This document shows positions 1-8,442 of a stretch of 64,000 nt of DNA, piece by piece. The notes beneath the pieces were generated by a model. It searched no databases, was not told the origin of the DNA, and was given only the letters and a program-made list of their open reading frames with translations. Numbering within the stretch: the first letter of the stretch is position 1; every line of letters begins with the position of its first letter. The DNA is from Acidimicrobiales bacterium (GTDB lineage: Bacteria; Actinomycetota; Acidimicrobiia; Acidimicrobiales; Aldehydirespiratoraceae). The translations under genes were made by a program, and so were the position numbers. The DNA is taken from positions 310,001-374,000 of the forward strand of contig JAQWMR010000010.1 in assembly GCA_029246685.1 (NCBI GenBank), in the 5' to 3' direction.

Positions 1-1
1 G

Positions 2-619
2 ATGGTCGCGAAGATGCGCCACAGCGCGGAGACGTGCACCGCCGCGAACCGGTTCTTCGCGGAGGCCGACATCGCCGATGCATTCACCGAGAAGCTCGCG
101 GCGGCGATGGGCGACGTGCAGGTGGGCAACGGTTTCGAGCCGGGCGTGACCTGCGGCCCGATGATCAACCCCAGCGCGATCGAGTCGATCGGCTCGCTCG
201 TGTCCGCGGCGGTCGACGGCGGCGCATCGGTGGCCGTCGGCGGTTCCGCGATCGACGGTCCTGGCTACTTCTTTGCGCCGACCGTGCTCAGCGGCGTTGA
301 TCCCGGGGCATCGATCACCCGCGAGGAGATCTTCGGACCGGTCGCGCCTGTCATTCCGTTCGCGGACCACGACGCGATGGTCGCGCACGCCAACGACACC
401 GAAATGGGCCTCGCCGCCTATGTCTACACCGAGGATCTCGCCAAGGGCCTGCGGACCGCTGAACGCCTCGAGTCCGGAATGGTCGGCCTCAACCGCGGCG
501 CGATGTCCGACCCCGCAGCCCCGTTCGGCGGCATGAAGCAGTCGGGCCTCGGTCGCGAGGGTGCGAGCGAGGGCATCTACGAGTTCTGTGAGACCCAGTA
601 CATCGCCGCGTCCTGGTGA
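2..619 (+). CDS. NAD(P)-dependent aldehyde dehydrogenase, C-terminal part (5' end outside window)
   Basis: This is the last ~205 residues of an aldehyde dehydrogenase (family usually ~480 aa); the N-terminal cofactor-binding half lies upstream of the window. The catalytic cysteine sits in SAETCTAANRF near residue 14, where GabD has GQTC-x-CANR. The EEIFGP motif (about residue 109) and the APFGGMKQSGLGREG segment (about 173-187) are also typical. The pattern is closest to succinate-semialdehyde dehydrogenases as I remember E. coli GabD, but betaine-aldehyde or other semialdehyde substrates cannot be excluded from this fragment. It oxidises an aldehyde to the acid in the cytoplasm. It converges on the VOC gene across a hairpin. 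The Met at position 2 is an internal codon, not the start. Confidence 0.85.
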   Translation: MVAKMRHSAETCTAANRFFAEADIADAFTEKLAAAMGDVQVGNGFEPGVTCGPMINPSAIESIGSLVSAAVDGGASVAVGGSAIDGPGYFFAPTVLSGVDPGASITREEIFGPVAPVIPFADHDAMVAHANDTEMGLAAYVYTEDLAKGLRTAERLESGMVGLNRGAMSDPAAPFGGMKQSGLGREGASEGIYEFCETQYIAASW

Positions 620-625
620 GAACGC

Positions 626-661
626 CAGAACGCACAGGGGGTCAGGCTCCTGTGCGTTCTG
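626..661. terminator. 13-bp inverted repeat between convergent genes
   Basis: A perfect 13-bp inverted repeat (arms 626-638 and 649-661, sequence CAGAACGCACAGG and its complement) encloses a 10-nt loop. It starts 7 nt after the aldehyde dehydrogenase stop, and its loop contains the stop codon of the convergent VOC gene. No U-tract follows on either strand, so a bidirectional intrinsic-type terminator is an inference from position and stem strength. Confidence 0.6.
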
Positions 662-1151
662 AGGCGCCCCGGCCCGGTGAGTCGGCGCCGAACTCGGCGA
701 TCGCCGCATCGAGGTCCAACGGCTTCGTTGTGGGCCCGCCGTCGGTGAGTTGATCGACCAGGATCTCCCACATCACCTTGAACTCGATGCCGTCGGGGTC
801 CTTCGCGTAGAGGCTCCGGCTGACGTGGTGATTGCTCGCGCCGACGAGGGCTCCCATCCGGGACAGGCGCTCACGGGCGGTGTCGAGCTCTGCGAGCGTC
901 GCGACCTCCCAGGCGAGGTGGTACAGGCCCAACCCACGAGACGGTGGTGGTGTGGGATCGGCGGTGCGGAAGAGGCCGAGGTCGTGGTCCGTTGCGCTGC
1001 CGGGCGACGACATGAAGACGGCGTCGCCCATCTCGGCCTTGATCTCGAGACCGAGCGCCTGCTCGTAGAAGCGAGCCGAGGCGGCCGGGTCGGACTCCCA
1101 CAGTACGGCGTGGCGCAGGCCCAGGGTCGGGGAGGAAGGTGAGGTGCTCAT
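642..1151 (-). CDS. VOC (glyoxalase/bleomycin-resistance) family protein
   Basis: A 169-residue protein of the vicinal-oxygen-chelate fold, containing the paired beta-alpha-beta-beta-beta units of glyoxalases and extradiol dioxygenases. Family signs are the N-terminal GLRHAVLWESD strand, the segment ASARFYEQALGLE, GLGLYHLAWEV in the middle, and the C-terminal SLYAKDPDGIEFKV, where DPDG-x-EF usually supplies the metal-binding Glu. Start ATG 1149-1151 is chosen because homology begins just after it and the longer frame upstream is Arg-rich shadow sequence inside the neighbouring gene. It lies 44 bp downstream of the ferric-reductase-like gene on the same strand, so the two may be cotranscribed. 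The substrate is unknown. Confidence 0.8.
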   Translation of the reverse strand: MSTSPSSPTLGLRHAVLWESDPAASARFYEQALGLEIKAEMGDAVFMSSPGSATDHDLGLFRTADPTPPPSRGLGLYHLAWEVATLAELDTARERLSRMGALVGASNHHVSRSLYAKDPDGIEFKVMWEILVDQLTDGGPTTKPLDLDAAIAEFGADSPGRGASERTGA

Positions 1152-1195
1152 GGAGGTGTCAACCAGTCTCGCGTCCGCGTTCTTCCCGAGCGCGT

Positions 1196-2596
1196 CTACC
1201 GGCGGCCGAGCACGTGCTCGACCGTGACCGACAGGTCCGGGCCGAAACCGCCGCGGATGTCGAAGAGTTCGGTCTCGACGTCGGACGCGCCCAGTCCGCG
1301 GGCCGCGTCGATCGCGGCTGAGACGAGTCCGGAGGGTCCGCAAACCGCGACGTGGACGCCGCGCAGATCAGGTGTCAGCTCGGCGAGCTGGGCCGCGTCG
1401 AAGCGGCGCCCGTCGCCGCTTGCGAACACTTCCAGCCGGAGCCGTTCCTCGGCGACCGCGGCCTCCAGCGCGGTCGCGTCGGCCCGGTCACGCACGCAGT
1501 AGACGAGCAGGGGTCGCTCAGCTGGTGGGGTCGGGGCGAGCGTCGACGTTGCGGCGAGAAACGGTGTGATGCCGACGCCACCGGCGACCCAGAGCACCGG
1601 GTCGGGGTCGTGGGGGAGCGACTCGAATTGTCCGTACGGGCCTTCGACGATGACCTCGGTCCCGATGAGGTCCGCCGACTGAATTCGCGCCGTCCAGTCG
1701 CCGAGGTCGCGCACGAAGAACCGCAGTTCCTCGTCGTCTGGACCGGAGGCGACCGTGAAGACGTGCGGCTCCCGCAACCCGGGCGCTTGGATCTTGACGA
1801 CGGCGAACTGACCGGCTCGCTGACCCAGGCGCCGGTTCACGGGGGCGAGCCGCAGCTCGGTCGTCGAGCCCTGCCGTTTGACTGCCGTGACGCGATGGCG
1901 GATTCCCGGCCGGATCATGTCGCGGCCGATCACCCGCAGGACGTAGGCGCCGAGGCCGGCCAGCATGAAGCCGCCGAACCACCAGCCCCAGGCGGAGCCG
2001 TTCTCGTACGTCTTCTCGGCGGTGTAGAAGTGCCACGATGCGAACGCGAACGGAATGCCGAGGAGCTTGTGCGTCCAGCGCCAGTACCGCTGCGGAAACC
2101 AGCGAAGCAGGCTGATGCCGATGAGGATGTAGAGCATGATCTCGGCGACGCCGGCGAGGTCCTGCGCCTGACCGGCGATCGACCGGCTCGCGCCGCGGAT
2201 GCCGCCCTCCACCTCCGGCTCCGCCTGAGTGTGAAGGAACATGGCGACCACGGCAGCCGAACCGGCCCAGCGGTGCGCCTTGTACATCCGATCGAGTCCG
2301 CCGAAGAGTGGTTCGAGAGTCCGCGGCCGCAACGCGAGGACGAAGCTCCACGCCATCAGGATGATCGACGTCGCGCCGACCCACAGTCCGTACTGCACGT
2401 TGCCGCCCTCCTCGCCGATCACGCCGGCGAAGGCCGGCCAGGACACGGCAACTGATCCGACGATCACCAGCGGTCCGAGCCACCCGGGCGTTGGGCGCGA
2501 CAGCCGGCCCGGCGGGCGGCGGAGATTCCAGTCGGCTGGTCGTCCGGGGGCTCGACGGCTGATCTCGGCGATTCCTAGGCGTGGTGTTGTGCTCAT
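1196..2596 (-). CDS. Ferric reductase-like transmembrane flavohaem protein (FAD/NAD(P)H reductase)
   Basis: A ~466-residue membrane redox protein. The N-terminal half has about six hydrophobic segments, including WLGPLVIVGSVAV, and four histidines placed as b-type haem ligands (HRWAG, FLHTQ, WTHKLLG, SWHFY), as in the ferric-reductase/NOX transmembrane domain. The C-terminal half is a ferredoxin-NADP reductase module: GQFAVVKIQ and HVFTVASGP for FAD, the glycine-rich GPYGQFES, and AGGVGITPF plus VCGPSGL for NAD(P)H. It should move electrons from cytoplasmic NAD(P)H through haems across the membrane; ferric iron or oxygen acceptors are possible. Starts at 2596 or 2617 (21 bases longer) are both open and neither has a strong ribosome-binding site. 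It is divergent from the DUF5990 gene. Confidence 0.82.
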   Translation of the reverse strand: MSTTPRLGIAEISRRAPGRPADWNLRRPPGRLSRPTPGWLGPLVIVGSVAVSWPAFAGVIGEEGGNVQYGLWVGATSIILMAWSFVLALRPRTLEPLFGGLDRMYKAHRWAGSAAVVAMFLHTQAEPEVEGGIRGASRSIAGQAQDLAGVAEIMLYILIGISLLRWFPQRYWRWTHKLLGIPFAFASWHFYTAEKTYENGSAWGWWFGGFMLAGLGAYVLRVIGRDMIRPGIRHRVTAVKRQGSTTELRLAPVNRRLGQRAGQFAVVKIQAPGLREPHVFTVASGPDDEELRFFVRDLGDWTARIQSADLIGTEVIVEGPYGQFESLPHDPDPVLWVAGGVGITPFLAATSTLAPTPPAERPLLVYCVRDRADATALEAAVAEERLRLEVFASGDGRRFDAAQLAELTPDLRGVHVAVCGPSGLVSAAIDAARGLGASDVETELFDIRGGFGPDLSVTVEHVLGRR

Positions 2597-2657
2597 CGGC
2601 CCGGAGGGCAAGGACATCGCCCTGAAGATGGGCTGAAGGGGGCGCTACCGTTTCGCC

Positions 2658-3068
2658 GTGCCCGACTTGGTGGTGCAGATCCACGATCTCCCGGCCCCGG
2701 ACCCGGAGGTTGCCGTGTATGGCGCCGTCCAGATTCGCAAGATCGTGGAGCAGGTCACCGCGCTCACCGAACCGGAGATGGAACTGCGGGCGTCGTTCGA
2801 GGTGGTCGATGGCGACGGCGGCGCCGACTTCCGCGGGCCCTACGTGCAGGGTCGACGCGGCGAGCGCTTCGTCTACATCTCCTGGGGGTTCGGGAGCGAG
2901 CCGGACGACTTCCACATGTTTCGGCGCGCCAAAGTGATGCTCGACGAGATCCCGGCCGGTCTGCTCGACGCTGCGGTGGTGGTCGCAGCGATTGCCGGAA
3001 CCAGTGCGGATGGCGGTCCGGTCTGCGCTCGCGTCCGCCCCGAACACGTGGACTGGACCCGCGGCTGA
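2658..3068 (+). CDS. DUF5990 family protein
   Basis: A 136-residue soluble protein. The central segment ADFRGPYVQGRRGERFVYIS followed by WG is the hallmark I associate with the DUF5990 family (small actinobacterial and proteobacterial proteins of unknown function). No signal peptide, membrane segment or catalytic motif stands out. The start is GTG 2658; an AAGGGGG tract about 15 bases upstream may be its ribosome-binding site, although the spacing is long. It is divergent from the ferric-reductase-like gene and stops 14 bases before the convergent MFS gene. Its function is unknown. Confidence 0.65.
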   Translation: MPDLVVQIHDLPAPDPEVAVYGAVQIRKIVEQVTALTEPEMELRASFEVVDGDGGADFRGPYVQGRRGERFVYISWGFGSEPDDFHMFRRAKVMLDEIPAGLLDAAVVVAAIAGTSADGGPVCARVRPEHVDWTRG

Positions 3069-3082
3069 TTAAACCTTGTTGA

Positions 3083-4333
3083 TCAAACCTTGGTGGGTGT
3101 GCGCACCTTCGTGACCACCGGATAGAGCGCTGCGGCCACCAAGGAGAGCGCGATGACCCCCGCCCAGTGGCTCAGCGAGTGGAAGCTGCTGGCGGCCACG
3201 ATGACGCCCGATGCGAGTCCCGCAGTGGCCCCGGCTGTGGTCATCGTGAAGTCGGCCGCGCCCTGGATGGCCGCGCGCTCCTCGGGAGGGAACGCCCCGG
3301 TGAGCAGCGAGCTGCCGGAGATCATCGCGAACGACCAGCCCAGGCCGATCAGGAAGAGGCCGAGGAAGACGCCGGCGCTGTCCTTCGGGTCGGTGTGGGA
3401 GGCGAGTTCACCGCCGATGAAGAGAACCACACCTGCCGTTGCGACGATGAGTGCACTCGGCAATCGGTCCACCAACCAACCGACGACCGGCGCGAAGAAG
3501 TACATGCCCACGATGTGCAGCGAGATGACGAAGCCGATGATCTGCTTCTCGTGGGCGCCGTCCTCCATGTGGAGCGGTGTGACCGTCATGATCGCGACCA
3601 TCACGCCCTGCCCGACAGCCATCGCGCCGACCGCGATCACCGCGAGCCGGTTGCTCGCGATCCGGCCGAAGGACTCTCTGAGCGACGGTCGGGCCGGCGC
3701 CGAGATCCCGTCCCCACCGGTCGCAGTGAGAAGGGGATCCGGCCGCAGGAAGAGCTCCACGACCGTCGCCGCGATGACGAACACGACGACCGCCATGAGG
3801 TACGGACCCGACAGCGGTTCGAACCCGAGCCACTCGGCCGGCGGCTCGGTCGCGCCGAGCGCGACGGTCGGGCCGAGGACCGAACCGATCGAGGACGCCC
3901 AGACGAGAACACCGATCGCTTGCGCCCTCCGGTCTTCGTGGGCGAGGTCGGCCGCTGCGTAGCGCGCCGCCAGATTGGTGCCGTTGCCGACGCCGATCCC
4001 GAGGGTGCCGAGCACGAGCAACGGGTAGAGCGACGTCTCCACGGCGATGACGGCGATCAGGGCACCGCCACCCGCGATCGACCAGCCGATCCGCAGGCCG
4101 GGCCGCCGACCCCGTCGGGCCATGAACCGCGACAGCGGCACTGCCGCCAGCGCGCCGCCGATGCTGGTCATCGTTGCGGCGAACGTGGCGAGGCCCTCGT
4201 TGTCGACGATTTCCTTCGAGGCGAGCGTGGTCGCCGCGAAGCCACCGGCCATGCCCATCCCGGCCGGACCGACCGAGGCGATCAGGGTGAAGAGTGTCCG
4301 CCGTTGCAGGGGCGAGTGGTCGGTCGCGGTCAC
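3083..4333 (-). CDS. Major facilitator superfamily (MFS) transporter
   Basis: A 416-residue polytopic membrane protein with about 12 hydrophobic segments. The loop between helices 2 and 3 carries the MFS signature-like SRFMARRGRRPGLRIG, and a second basic loop (GWLVDRLPSAL) occurs in the C-terminal half. It is probably a drug or metabolite exporter; the substrate cannot be read from the sequence. Start GTG 4331-4333 is chosen because upstream residues in frame are Arg-rich and non-family. It is divergent from the EamA gene with a 49-bp gap containing the near-direct repeat CCGCGGAGAAC / CCGCGGAAC (4346-4365), a possible regulatory site. Confidence 0.85.
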   Translation of the reverse strand: MTATDHSPLQRRTLFTLIASVGPAGMGMAGGFAATTLASKEIVDNEGLATFAATMTSIGGALAAVPLSRFMARRGRRPGLRIGWSIAGGGALIAVIAVETSLYPLLVLGTLGIGVGNGTNLAARYAAADLAHEDRRAQAIGVLVWASSIGSVLGPTVALGATEPPAEWLGFEPLSGPYLMAVVVFVIAATVVELFLRPDPLLTATGGDGISAPARPSLRESFGRIASNRLAVIAVGAMAVGQGVMVAIMTVTPLHMEDGAHEKQIIGFVISLHIVGMYFFAPVVGWLVDRLPSALIVATAGVVLFIGGELASHTDPKDSAGVFLGLFLIGLGWSFAMISGSSLLTGAFPPEERAAIQGAADFTMTTAGATAGLASGVIVAASSFHSLSHWAGVIALSLVAAALYPVVTKVRTPTKV

Positions 4334-4382
4334 GGCGTCATCATGCCGCGGAGAACCCGCGGAACGTGGCAGATTTGGCGCG

Positions 4383-5273
4383 ATGACCGCGGTCGATCTC
4401 CACCCCCGGGCCGCCCGCTCGCCGCTGGCTGCCGCATCACTCGCGATCGTGTGCTGGTCGGCGGGCAATGTGATGGTCGCCAAGGTGCCCATGCCCGGCA
4501 TCCAGATCGCCTTCTGGCGGATTCTCCTGGGTGCGGTCGTCTACAGCGGATTCACGTATGCGTCCGGCCGACGTATCACGCGCGACCATCTGATCCGAAC
4601 GGCGCCGACCGGCGCGGCGATCTCGATCGAGATCGCGGCGTTCTTCGTCGCGATCAAGGCGACCACGCTCGCGAGCGCGACCGTCATCGGCTCGCTCGTG
4701 CCGTTGTTGCTCATAGGGGTGGCCGCACGCCAGTTCGGCGAGAAGGTCACGCGGTTCCTTCTCGTCGTGAGCCTGGTCGCCCTTGGAGGCGTCGTCCTCG
4801 TGATGTCGGGCGCGTCGTCGTCCACGGCCTGGAGCCTCCGAGGCGATCTCCTCGCCGCGGTCGCCCTGGTGTTCTTCGCGGCGTACTTCGCGCTCGCGAA
4901 GGCGGCCCGCGAGCATGTCCCTGCGTTGGAGTTCCAGACGTGCATCTGGATCGTGGGAACGGTCGTGCTGCTCCCGTTCATGCTCGTCGATAGCCGTGGC
5001 GTCGACCTCCCGTCGGCTCGCAATTGGCTCTGGCTCGCGGCGCTGCTGGCTGTGCCCGGCACCGGCCACATGCTCATGAACTGGGCCCACCCGCGTGTGC
5101 GGCTGAGCGTCACGTCGATGCTCACCCTCGGCGTGCCCGTCCTCACCACGATCGGCGGAATTGCGTTTCTCGACCAGTCCGTGAACGGCCTCCAGATACT
5201 CGGCGTGGTGATCGTTCTGGTCGTCCTCTCGTTGGTGATCCGCTGCGAGGCGCAGATCCTCGGGAACCGATAG
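4383..5273 (+). CDS. EamA/DMT family transporter
   Basis: A 296-residue protein with ten predicted membrane spans made of two EamA repeats, typical of the drug/metabolite transporter superfamily (RhaT/YdcZ type). Repeat one holds IAFWRILLGAVVY, and repeat two ends with LTLGVPVLTTIGGIAFL and ILGVVIVLVVLSLVI. The family exports or imports amino acids, sugars or other metabolites; the substrate is not evident. Start ATG 4383 lies 49 bp from the divergent MFS start. The gene ends in TAG, showing that this organism uses amber as an ordinary terminator, which matters for the disrupted genes elsewhere in the window. Confidence 0.85.
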   Translation: MTAVDLHPRAARSPLAAASLAIVCWSAGNVMVAKVPMPGIQIAFWRILLGAVVYSGFTYASGRRITRDHLIRTAPTGAAISIEIAAFFVAIKATTLASATVIGSLVPLLLIGVAARQFGEKVTRFLLVVSLVALGGVVLVMSGASSSTAWSLRGDLLAAVALVFFAAYFALAKAAREHVPALEFQTCIWIVGTVVLLPFMLVDSRGVDLPSARNWLWLAALLAVPGTGHMLMNWAHPRVRLSVTSMLTLGVPVLTTIGGIAFLDQSVNGLQILGVVIVLVVLSLVIRCEAQILGNR

Positions 5274-5296
5274 CTCGGGTCGGTCGTCGGAGATCC

Positions 5297-6070
5297 ATGC
5301 GAAAGATCCTCCCCCTGCTCGTCGCTCTCCTTCTGTTGGCCGTCGCTGACGATCCGTCCCCGAGCGTTGCCGACCTCGTCAATGAATGGGTGCTCACCTC
5401 GCTCTCTGACGGATCCGGTGAAGTGCCGGTGCCGGACGGACCGCTGCGAATGCGCATCGAGGGTGCGGAGATCAACGGCGATCTGGGCTGCAACTCGTTC
5501 TTCGGCTCGGTCATGATCGCGGACGACGGCCCCCTCGTGGTCGGCGGCCTCGGCTACACGGAGATGGCGTGCGTTGACGAGGCTCGGATGCAGTCCGAGT
5601 TCACGTACGGTCAGGCCCTGTCTGCAGTCACCACGTGGGAACTGCTGGACACGACGCTCCTCCTGTCGAGCGAAGGTGCATCTCTGCGCTACGAACTCTT
5701 CGTTCCCGAGCACCAGTCGCTCGTGGGAACGGTCTCGCACTTCGACACTCGCTACGAGGGAAGCGGCGCGGACGGCGCCGCCGTCAACAGCGCGGACATG
5801 GATGGCGTGACCGTCGTGTTCGAGGAGAGCCGAGCGTCGGTTGTCAAGACATCGCCGAACGGCTGTGAGGGCTGGGTGGACGGCGACTACGCCGACGGAA
5901 TCGTGACCGCCGCCCCGGAGGGCCAGAGCGACCTGAACAGCACCGTCGGTTGCGACGTCGTGGGTACCGAGATGACGGGCATCGCCGATGCCACCCGATA
6001 CGAGATCGTCGAGAATCGACTGACGTTCTTCGCCGGCGAGGATCCGACGGTGGGCTTCTCCGCTCGCTGA
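5297..6070 (+). CDS. META domain-containing exported protein (HslJ-like)
   Basis: A 257-residue protein beginning with a short secretion signal (MRKILPLLVALLLLAVAD). The META/HslJ domain spans about residues 30-125: WVLTSLSDG, the hallmark GCNSFFG near residue 60, and LGYTEMACVD. META domains occur in heat-inducible or envelope-stress proteins and secreted virulence factors, with no enzymatic role known to me. A C-terminal ~110-residue region has three cysteines (CEGW, VGCDV and others) and may form a second small beta domain. There is no lipobox cysteine, so it is probably released or periplasm-like rather than a lipoprotein. Start ATG 5297 is 23 bp after the EamA stop, so cotranscription is likely. 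Confidence 0.75.
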   Translation: MRKILPLLVALLLLAVADDPSPSVADLVNEWVLTSLSDGSGEVPVPDGPLRMRIEGAEINGDLGCNSFFGSVMIADDGPLVVGGLGYTEMACVDEARMQSEFTYGQALSAVTTWELLDTTLLLSSEGASLRYELFVPEHQSLVGTVSHFDTRYEGSGADGAAVNSADMDGVTVVFEESRASVVKTSPNGCEGWVDGDYADGIVTAAPEGQSDLNSTVGCDVVGTEMTGIADATRYEIVENRLTFFAGEDPTVGFSAR

Positions 6071-6075
6071 CTCCG

Positions 6076-6110
6076 CCACCGTCCCGTTCCCGCTCTGTGG
6101 GAATCGGTGG
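6076..6110. promoter_or_regulatory. Nested inverted repeats upstream of iclR-type gene (candidate operator or terminator)
   Basis: An outer pair CCACCG/CGGTGG (6076-6081, 6105-6110) surrounds a 17-bp palindrome TTCCCGCTCTGTGGGAA (6087-6103). It follows the META gene stop and lies 43 bp before the IclR start. It could terminate META transcription. The inner palindrome also shares the core CCGC-NN-TGTGG with the palindrome in front of the corrinoid operon at 34459-34475, so it may be an IclR-family operator. Confidence 0.4.
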
Positions 6111-6145
6111 ACGTGGTTCCTGCTTCTCGGTAACTTCGTTCTGGT

Positions 6146-6913
6146 ATGGGGACGGTCCAGAGTGTCGAACGCGCGATGACGCTGTTGCGCGAAGTCGGCC
6201 GCGCCCCTGGCGGGCTCGTCGACCTCTCGGAGCGCGTCGGTCTCGCGACATCCACGGCGGCTCGGCTCCTCGCGACCCTCGAGTCGGAGGGCGCGATCCG
6301 CAGAGGCGAGGACGGGACCTATGTCGTCGGTCCGATGGTCCAGAACCTCGCGACGGACACGGATCCGAGCCAGCGAGTGCGGGCGATCGTTCATCCGTAT
6401 CTCGTGGCGCTGAGCGAGGAACTCGGCGAGGCCGCCTGCTTCTCTGTCGTGTCGGGGCGTGAGATTGTCACCGTGGACCAGGTCGACGCGCCGAAGCCGG
6501 TTCAGGCGGAGAACTGGACCGGCACGCGCGTGCCGTTGCACGCCGGGGGAACGGGGCTCGTCGCGATGACGACCTGGACGGACGAGGAGATCGACGACTA
6601 CCTCAGCGGTGAGCTGGCCGCCTGTTCGCCCAACACGGTGACGGACGACGGTCAGCTGCGCGGTCGTATCCGCCGGCTCCGCTCGTCGCAGGTCATGTGG
6701 ACGCATGGAGAGTACGTGGAGGGCCTGTCGAGTTGCTCCGCCGCGGTGGTCGGCCCGAACGGTCGGGCGATCGGCGCGCTCTATACCTACGGCCCGACGT
6801 ACCGATACCCGCCGAAGGGCCAATCCGCAGTGGTCGCGGATCGCATTCTCGCGGTCGCCGCGGAGATCAACGCCCAACTCGGCCACCGAGCCGCGGACGA
6901 GGAGGCGTCGTGA
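6146..6913 (+). CDS. IclR family transcriptional regulator
   Basis: A 255-residue regulator. An N-terminal winged helix-turn-helix (about residues 1-60; VDLSERVGLATSTAARLLAT is the recognition part) is followed by the IclR effector-binding domain (about 75-250), with ACFSVVSGREIVTVDQV and the ligand-pocket segment SCSAAVVGPNGRAIGAL. IclR proteins bind small organic acids or amines and usually repress, sometimes activate, an adjacent catabolic operon and themselves. Its stop overlaps the start of the MttB-family gene (GTGA), so it is cotranscribed with the onium-degradation genes it probably controls. Paired inverted repeats upstream may be its own operator. No good Shine-Dalgarno precedes the start. 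Confidence 0.88.
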   Translation: MGTVQSVERAMTLLREVGRAPGGLVDLSERVGLATSTAARLLATLESEGAIRRGEDGTYVVGPMVQNLATDTDPSQRVRAIVHPYLVALSEELGEAACFSVVSGREIVTVDQVDAPKPVQAENWTGTRVPLHAGGTGLVAMTTWTDEEIDDYLSGELAACSPNTVTDDGQLRGRIRRLRSSQVMWTHGEYVEGLSSCSAAVVGPNGRAIGALYTYGPTYRYPPKGQSAVVADRILAVAAEINAQLGHRAADEEAS

Positions 6914-8442
6914 CCGACGCCCCCCGCCGCCGAGGACGTCGCGACCGGCCGCAGGGTCCGCAAGCCCCGCCTCAGCCTGACTGGCGGCTGCATCGCCGAT
7001 CGTTCGAGCCCACGCGAGTGGTCAGCGATGACCAGCTCGAGTCGATCCACCTCGCCTCGCTGCGGGTGCTGCGCGAGACCGGGATGGTCTTCATGCACGA
7101 CGAGGCGCGCCAGATGTTGGCGGAGGCGGGCGCCGACGTTGATGGGGACAGGGTCCGGTTCGATGCCGAGCTGATCGACGATCTCGTCTCGTCGGCACCG
7201 GCGGAATTCACGATCCACGCGACCAGCGCCGAGCGCGATCTCCGCATCGGCGGCGACAACGTCAACTTCGGAGCGGTGGCGAGCGCCCCAAACGTGGCTG
7301 ACCGAGCCGGCGGACGGCGTACCGGCAACTACGAGGACTTCCGGAATCTCGTCAAGCTCAGCCAGGCGCTCAACTCGGTCCAGTTCCATGGCGGGTACCC
7401 GGTCGAACCGGTGGACATCCATCCGTCGATCCGCCACCTCGTGGCACTGCGGGATCTCCTCACCCTCTCCGACAAGTCCATCAACGCGTACTCGCTCGGG
7501 GCCCAGCGCAATCTCGATGCGCTTGAGATGGCGAGGATCGCGCGCGGCGTAGACGACGAGCAGCTCGAACGCGAGCCGTCCATCCATTCTGTCATCAACT
7601 GCAACTCGCCGCTCCAGCTCGACACGCCGATGCTCGAAGGCATCCTGCAGTTCTCGGCTCGCAACCAGGTGATCGTGCTCACGCCCTTCACCCTGGCCGG
7701 AGCGATGGCGCCGGTGACCGTCGCGGGCGCAGTTGTCCAGCAGAACGCCGAAGCGCTCGCCGGCATCGCGTTCACCCAACTCGTGCGGCGGGGTGCGCCG
7801 GTCGTCTTCGGGGGATTCACCTCGAACGTCGACATGCAGTCGGGTTCACCGGCGTTCGGCACGCCTGAATACATCCAGTCGGCGATGCTCGGCGGTCAGC
7901 TCGCTCGCCGCTACGGCGTGCCGTACCGGTCCTCCGGGGTCAACGCTGCGAACGCGGTCGACACGCAGGCCGGCTACGAGAGCGTCTTCTCGCTCTGGGG
8001 CGCGGTGATGGGCGGTGCCCACATGATCTGGCACAGCGTCGGGTGGATGGAGGGCGGCCTCAAGGCGAGCTTCGAGAAGATGATCGTGGACAACGACATG
8101 GTGCAGAGCGTGGCCGCGTTCTTGCAGCCGCTCGTGGTCGACGACGCGACGATGGCTGTCGAGGCGATCGCCGAGGTCGGCCCCGGCGGCCATTTCTTCG
8201 GGGTGCAGCACACGCAGGACCGCTACCGCGACGCCTTCTTCGCCCCGGCCGTCTCGGATTGGCGCAACTTCGAAGCGTGGGAAGAGGCCGGCTCGCCGAC
8301 ATCGCTCGACCACGCCGAACGGCTCTTCGGCGCGCATCTCGCGACGTACGAAGAACCGGTGATGGACCCCGATCGACGGGCCGAGCTCGACGAGTTCGTC
8401 GATCGGCGGATCGCCGAAGGTGGCGTGGAGACGGACTTCTGA
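6910..8442 (+). CDS. Trimethylamine methyltransferase (MttB) family protein, non-pyrrolysine
   Basis: A 510-residue member of the MttB/COG5598 superfamily, which demethylates quaternary or tertiary amines (glycine betaine in MtgB, other N-methyl compounds in relatives) by methyl transfer to a Co(I) corrinoid protein. Family segments include TPFTLAGAMAPVTVAGA, VVFGGFTSNVDMQSGSPAFG and WMEGGLKASFEKMIVDND. There is no in-frame TAG, so it belongs to the pyrrolysine-free branch. The N-terminus (DAPRRRGRRDRPQG) is Arg-rich like other proteins of this island. GTG 6910 overlaps the IclR stop and the end overlaps the Rieske start. No corrinoid protein is encoded beside it; the nearest is at 33714-34427. 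The substrate is unknown; a betaine-like compound is likely from context. Confidence 0.85.
   Translation: MTDAPRRRGRRDRPQGPQAPPQPDWRLHRRSFEPTRVVSDDQLESIHLASLRVLRETGMVFMHDEARQMLAEAGADVDGDRVRFDAELIDDLVSSAPAEFTIHATSAERDLRIGGDNVNFGAVASAPNVADRAGGRRTGNYEDFRNLVKLSQALNSVQFHGGYPVEPVDIHPSIRHLVALRDLLTLSDKSINAYSLGAQRNLDALEMARIARGVDDEQLEREPSIHSVINCNSPLQLDTPMLEGILQFSARNQVIVLTPFTLAGAMAPVTVAGAVVQQNAEALAGIAFTQLVRRGAPVVFGGFTSNVDMQSGSPAFGTPEYIQSAMLGGQLARRYGVPYRSSGVNAANAVDTQAGYESVFSLWGAVMGGAHMIWHSVGWMEGGLKASFEKMIVDNDMVQSVAAFLQPLVVDDATMAVEAIAEVGPGGHFFGVQHTQDRYRDAFFAPAVSDWRNFEAWEEAGSPTSLDHAERLFGAHLATYEEPVMDPDRRAELDEFVDRRIAEGGVETDF

Noticed and set aside
1518..3047. Long minus-strand frame of ~509 codons over the ferric-reductase-like and DUF5990 genes
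   Set aside because: Arg/Pro-rich translation without family features, overlapping two well-supported genes; a GC-rich shadow frame.
4346..4365. CCGCGG repeats as a mobile-element or repeat signal
   Set aside because: Only two short near-direct copies in a 49-bp divergent gap; a possible operator but too little to call.
3167..4993. Long plus-strand frame of ~608 codons opposite the MFS gene
   Set aside because: Composition is dominated by Arg, Asp and His from the complementary strand of a membrane-protein gene, with no recognisable domain.
6910..8442. Pyrrolysine (TAG) decoding in the MttB-family genes
   Set aside because: Neither MttB gene has an internal TAG, no pylT/pylS is visible, and TAG ends several intact genes (EamA, rtcB, binding protein, MFS at 26728). 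The TAGs in the sortase and transglycosylase are therefore not explained by pyrrolysine on present evidence.
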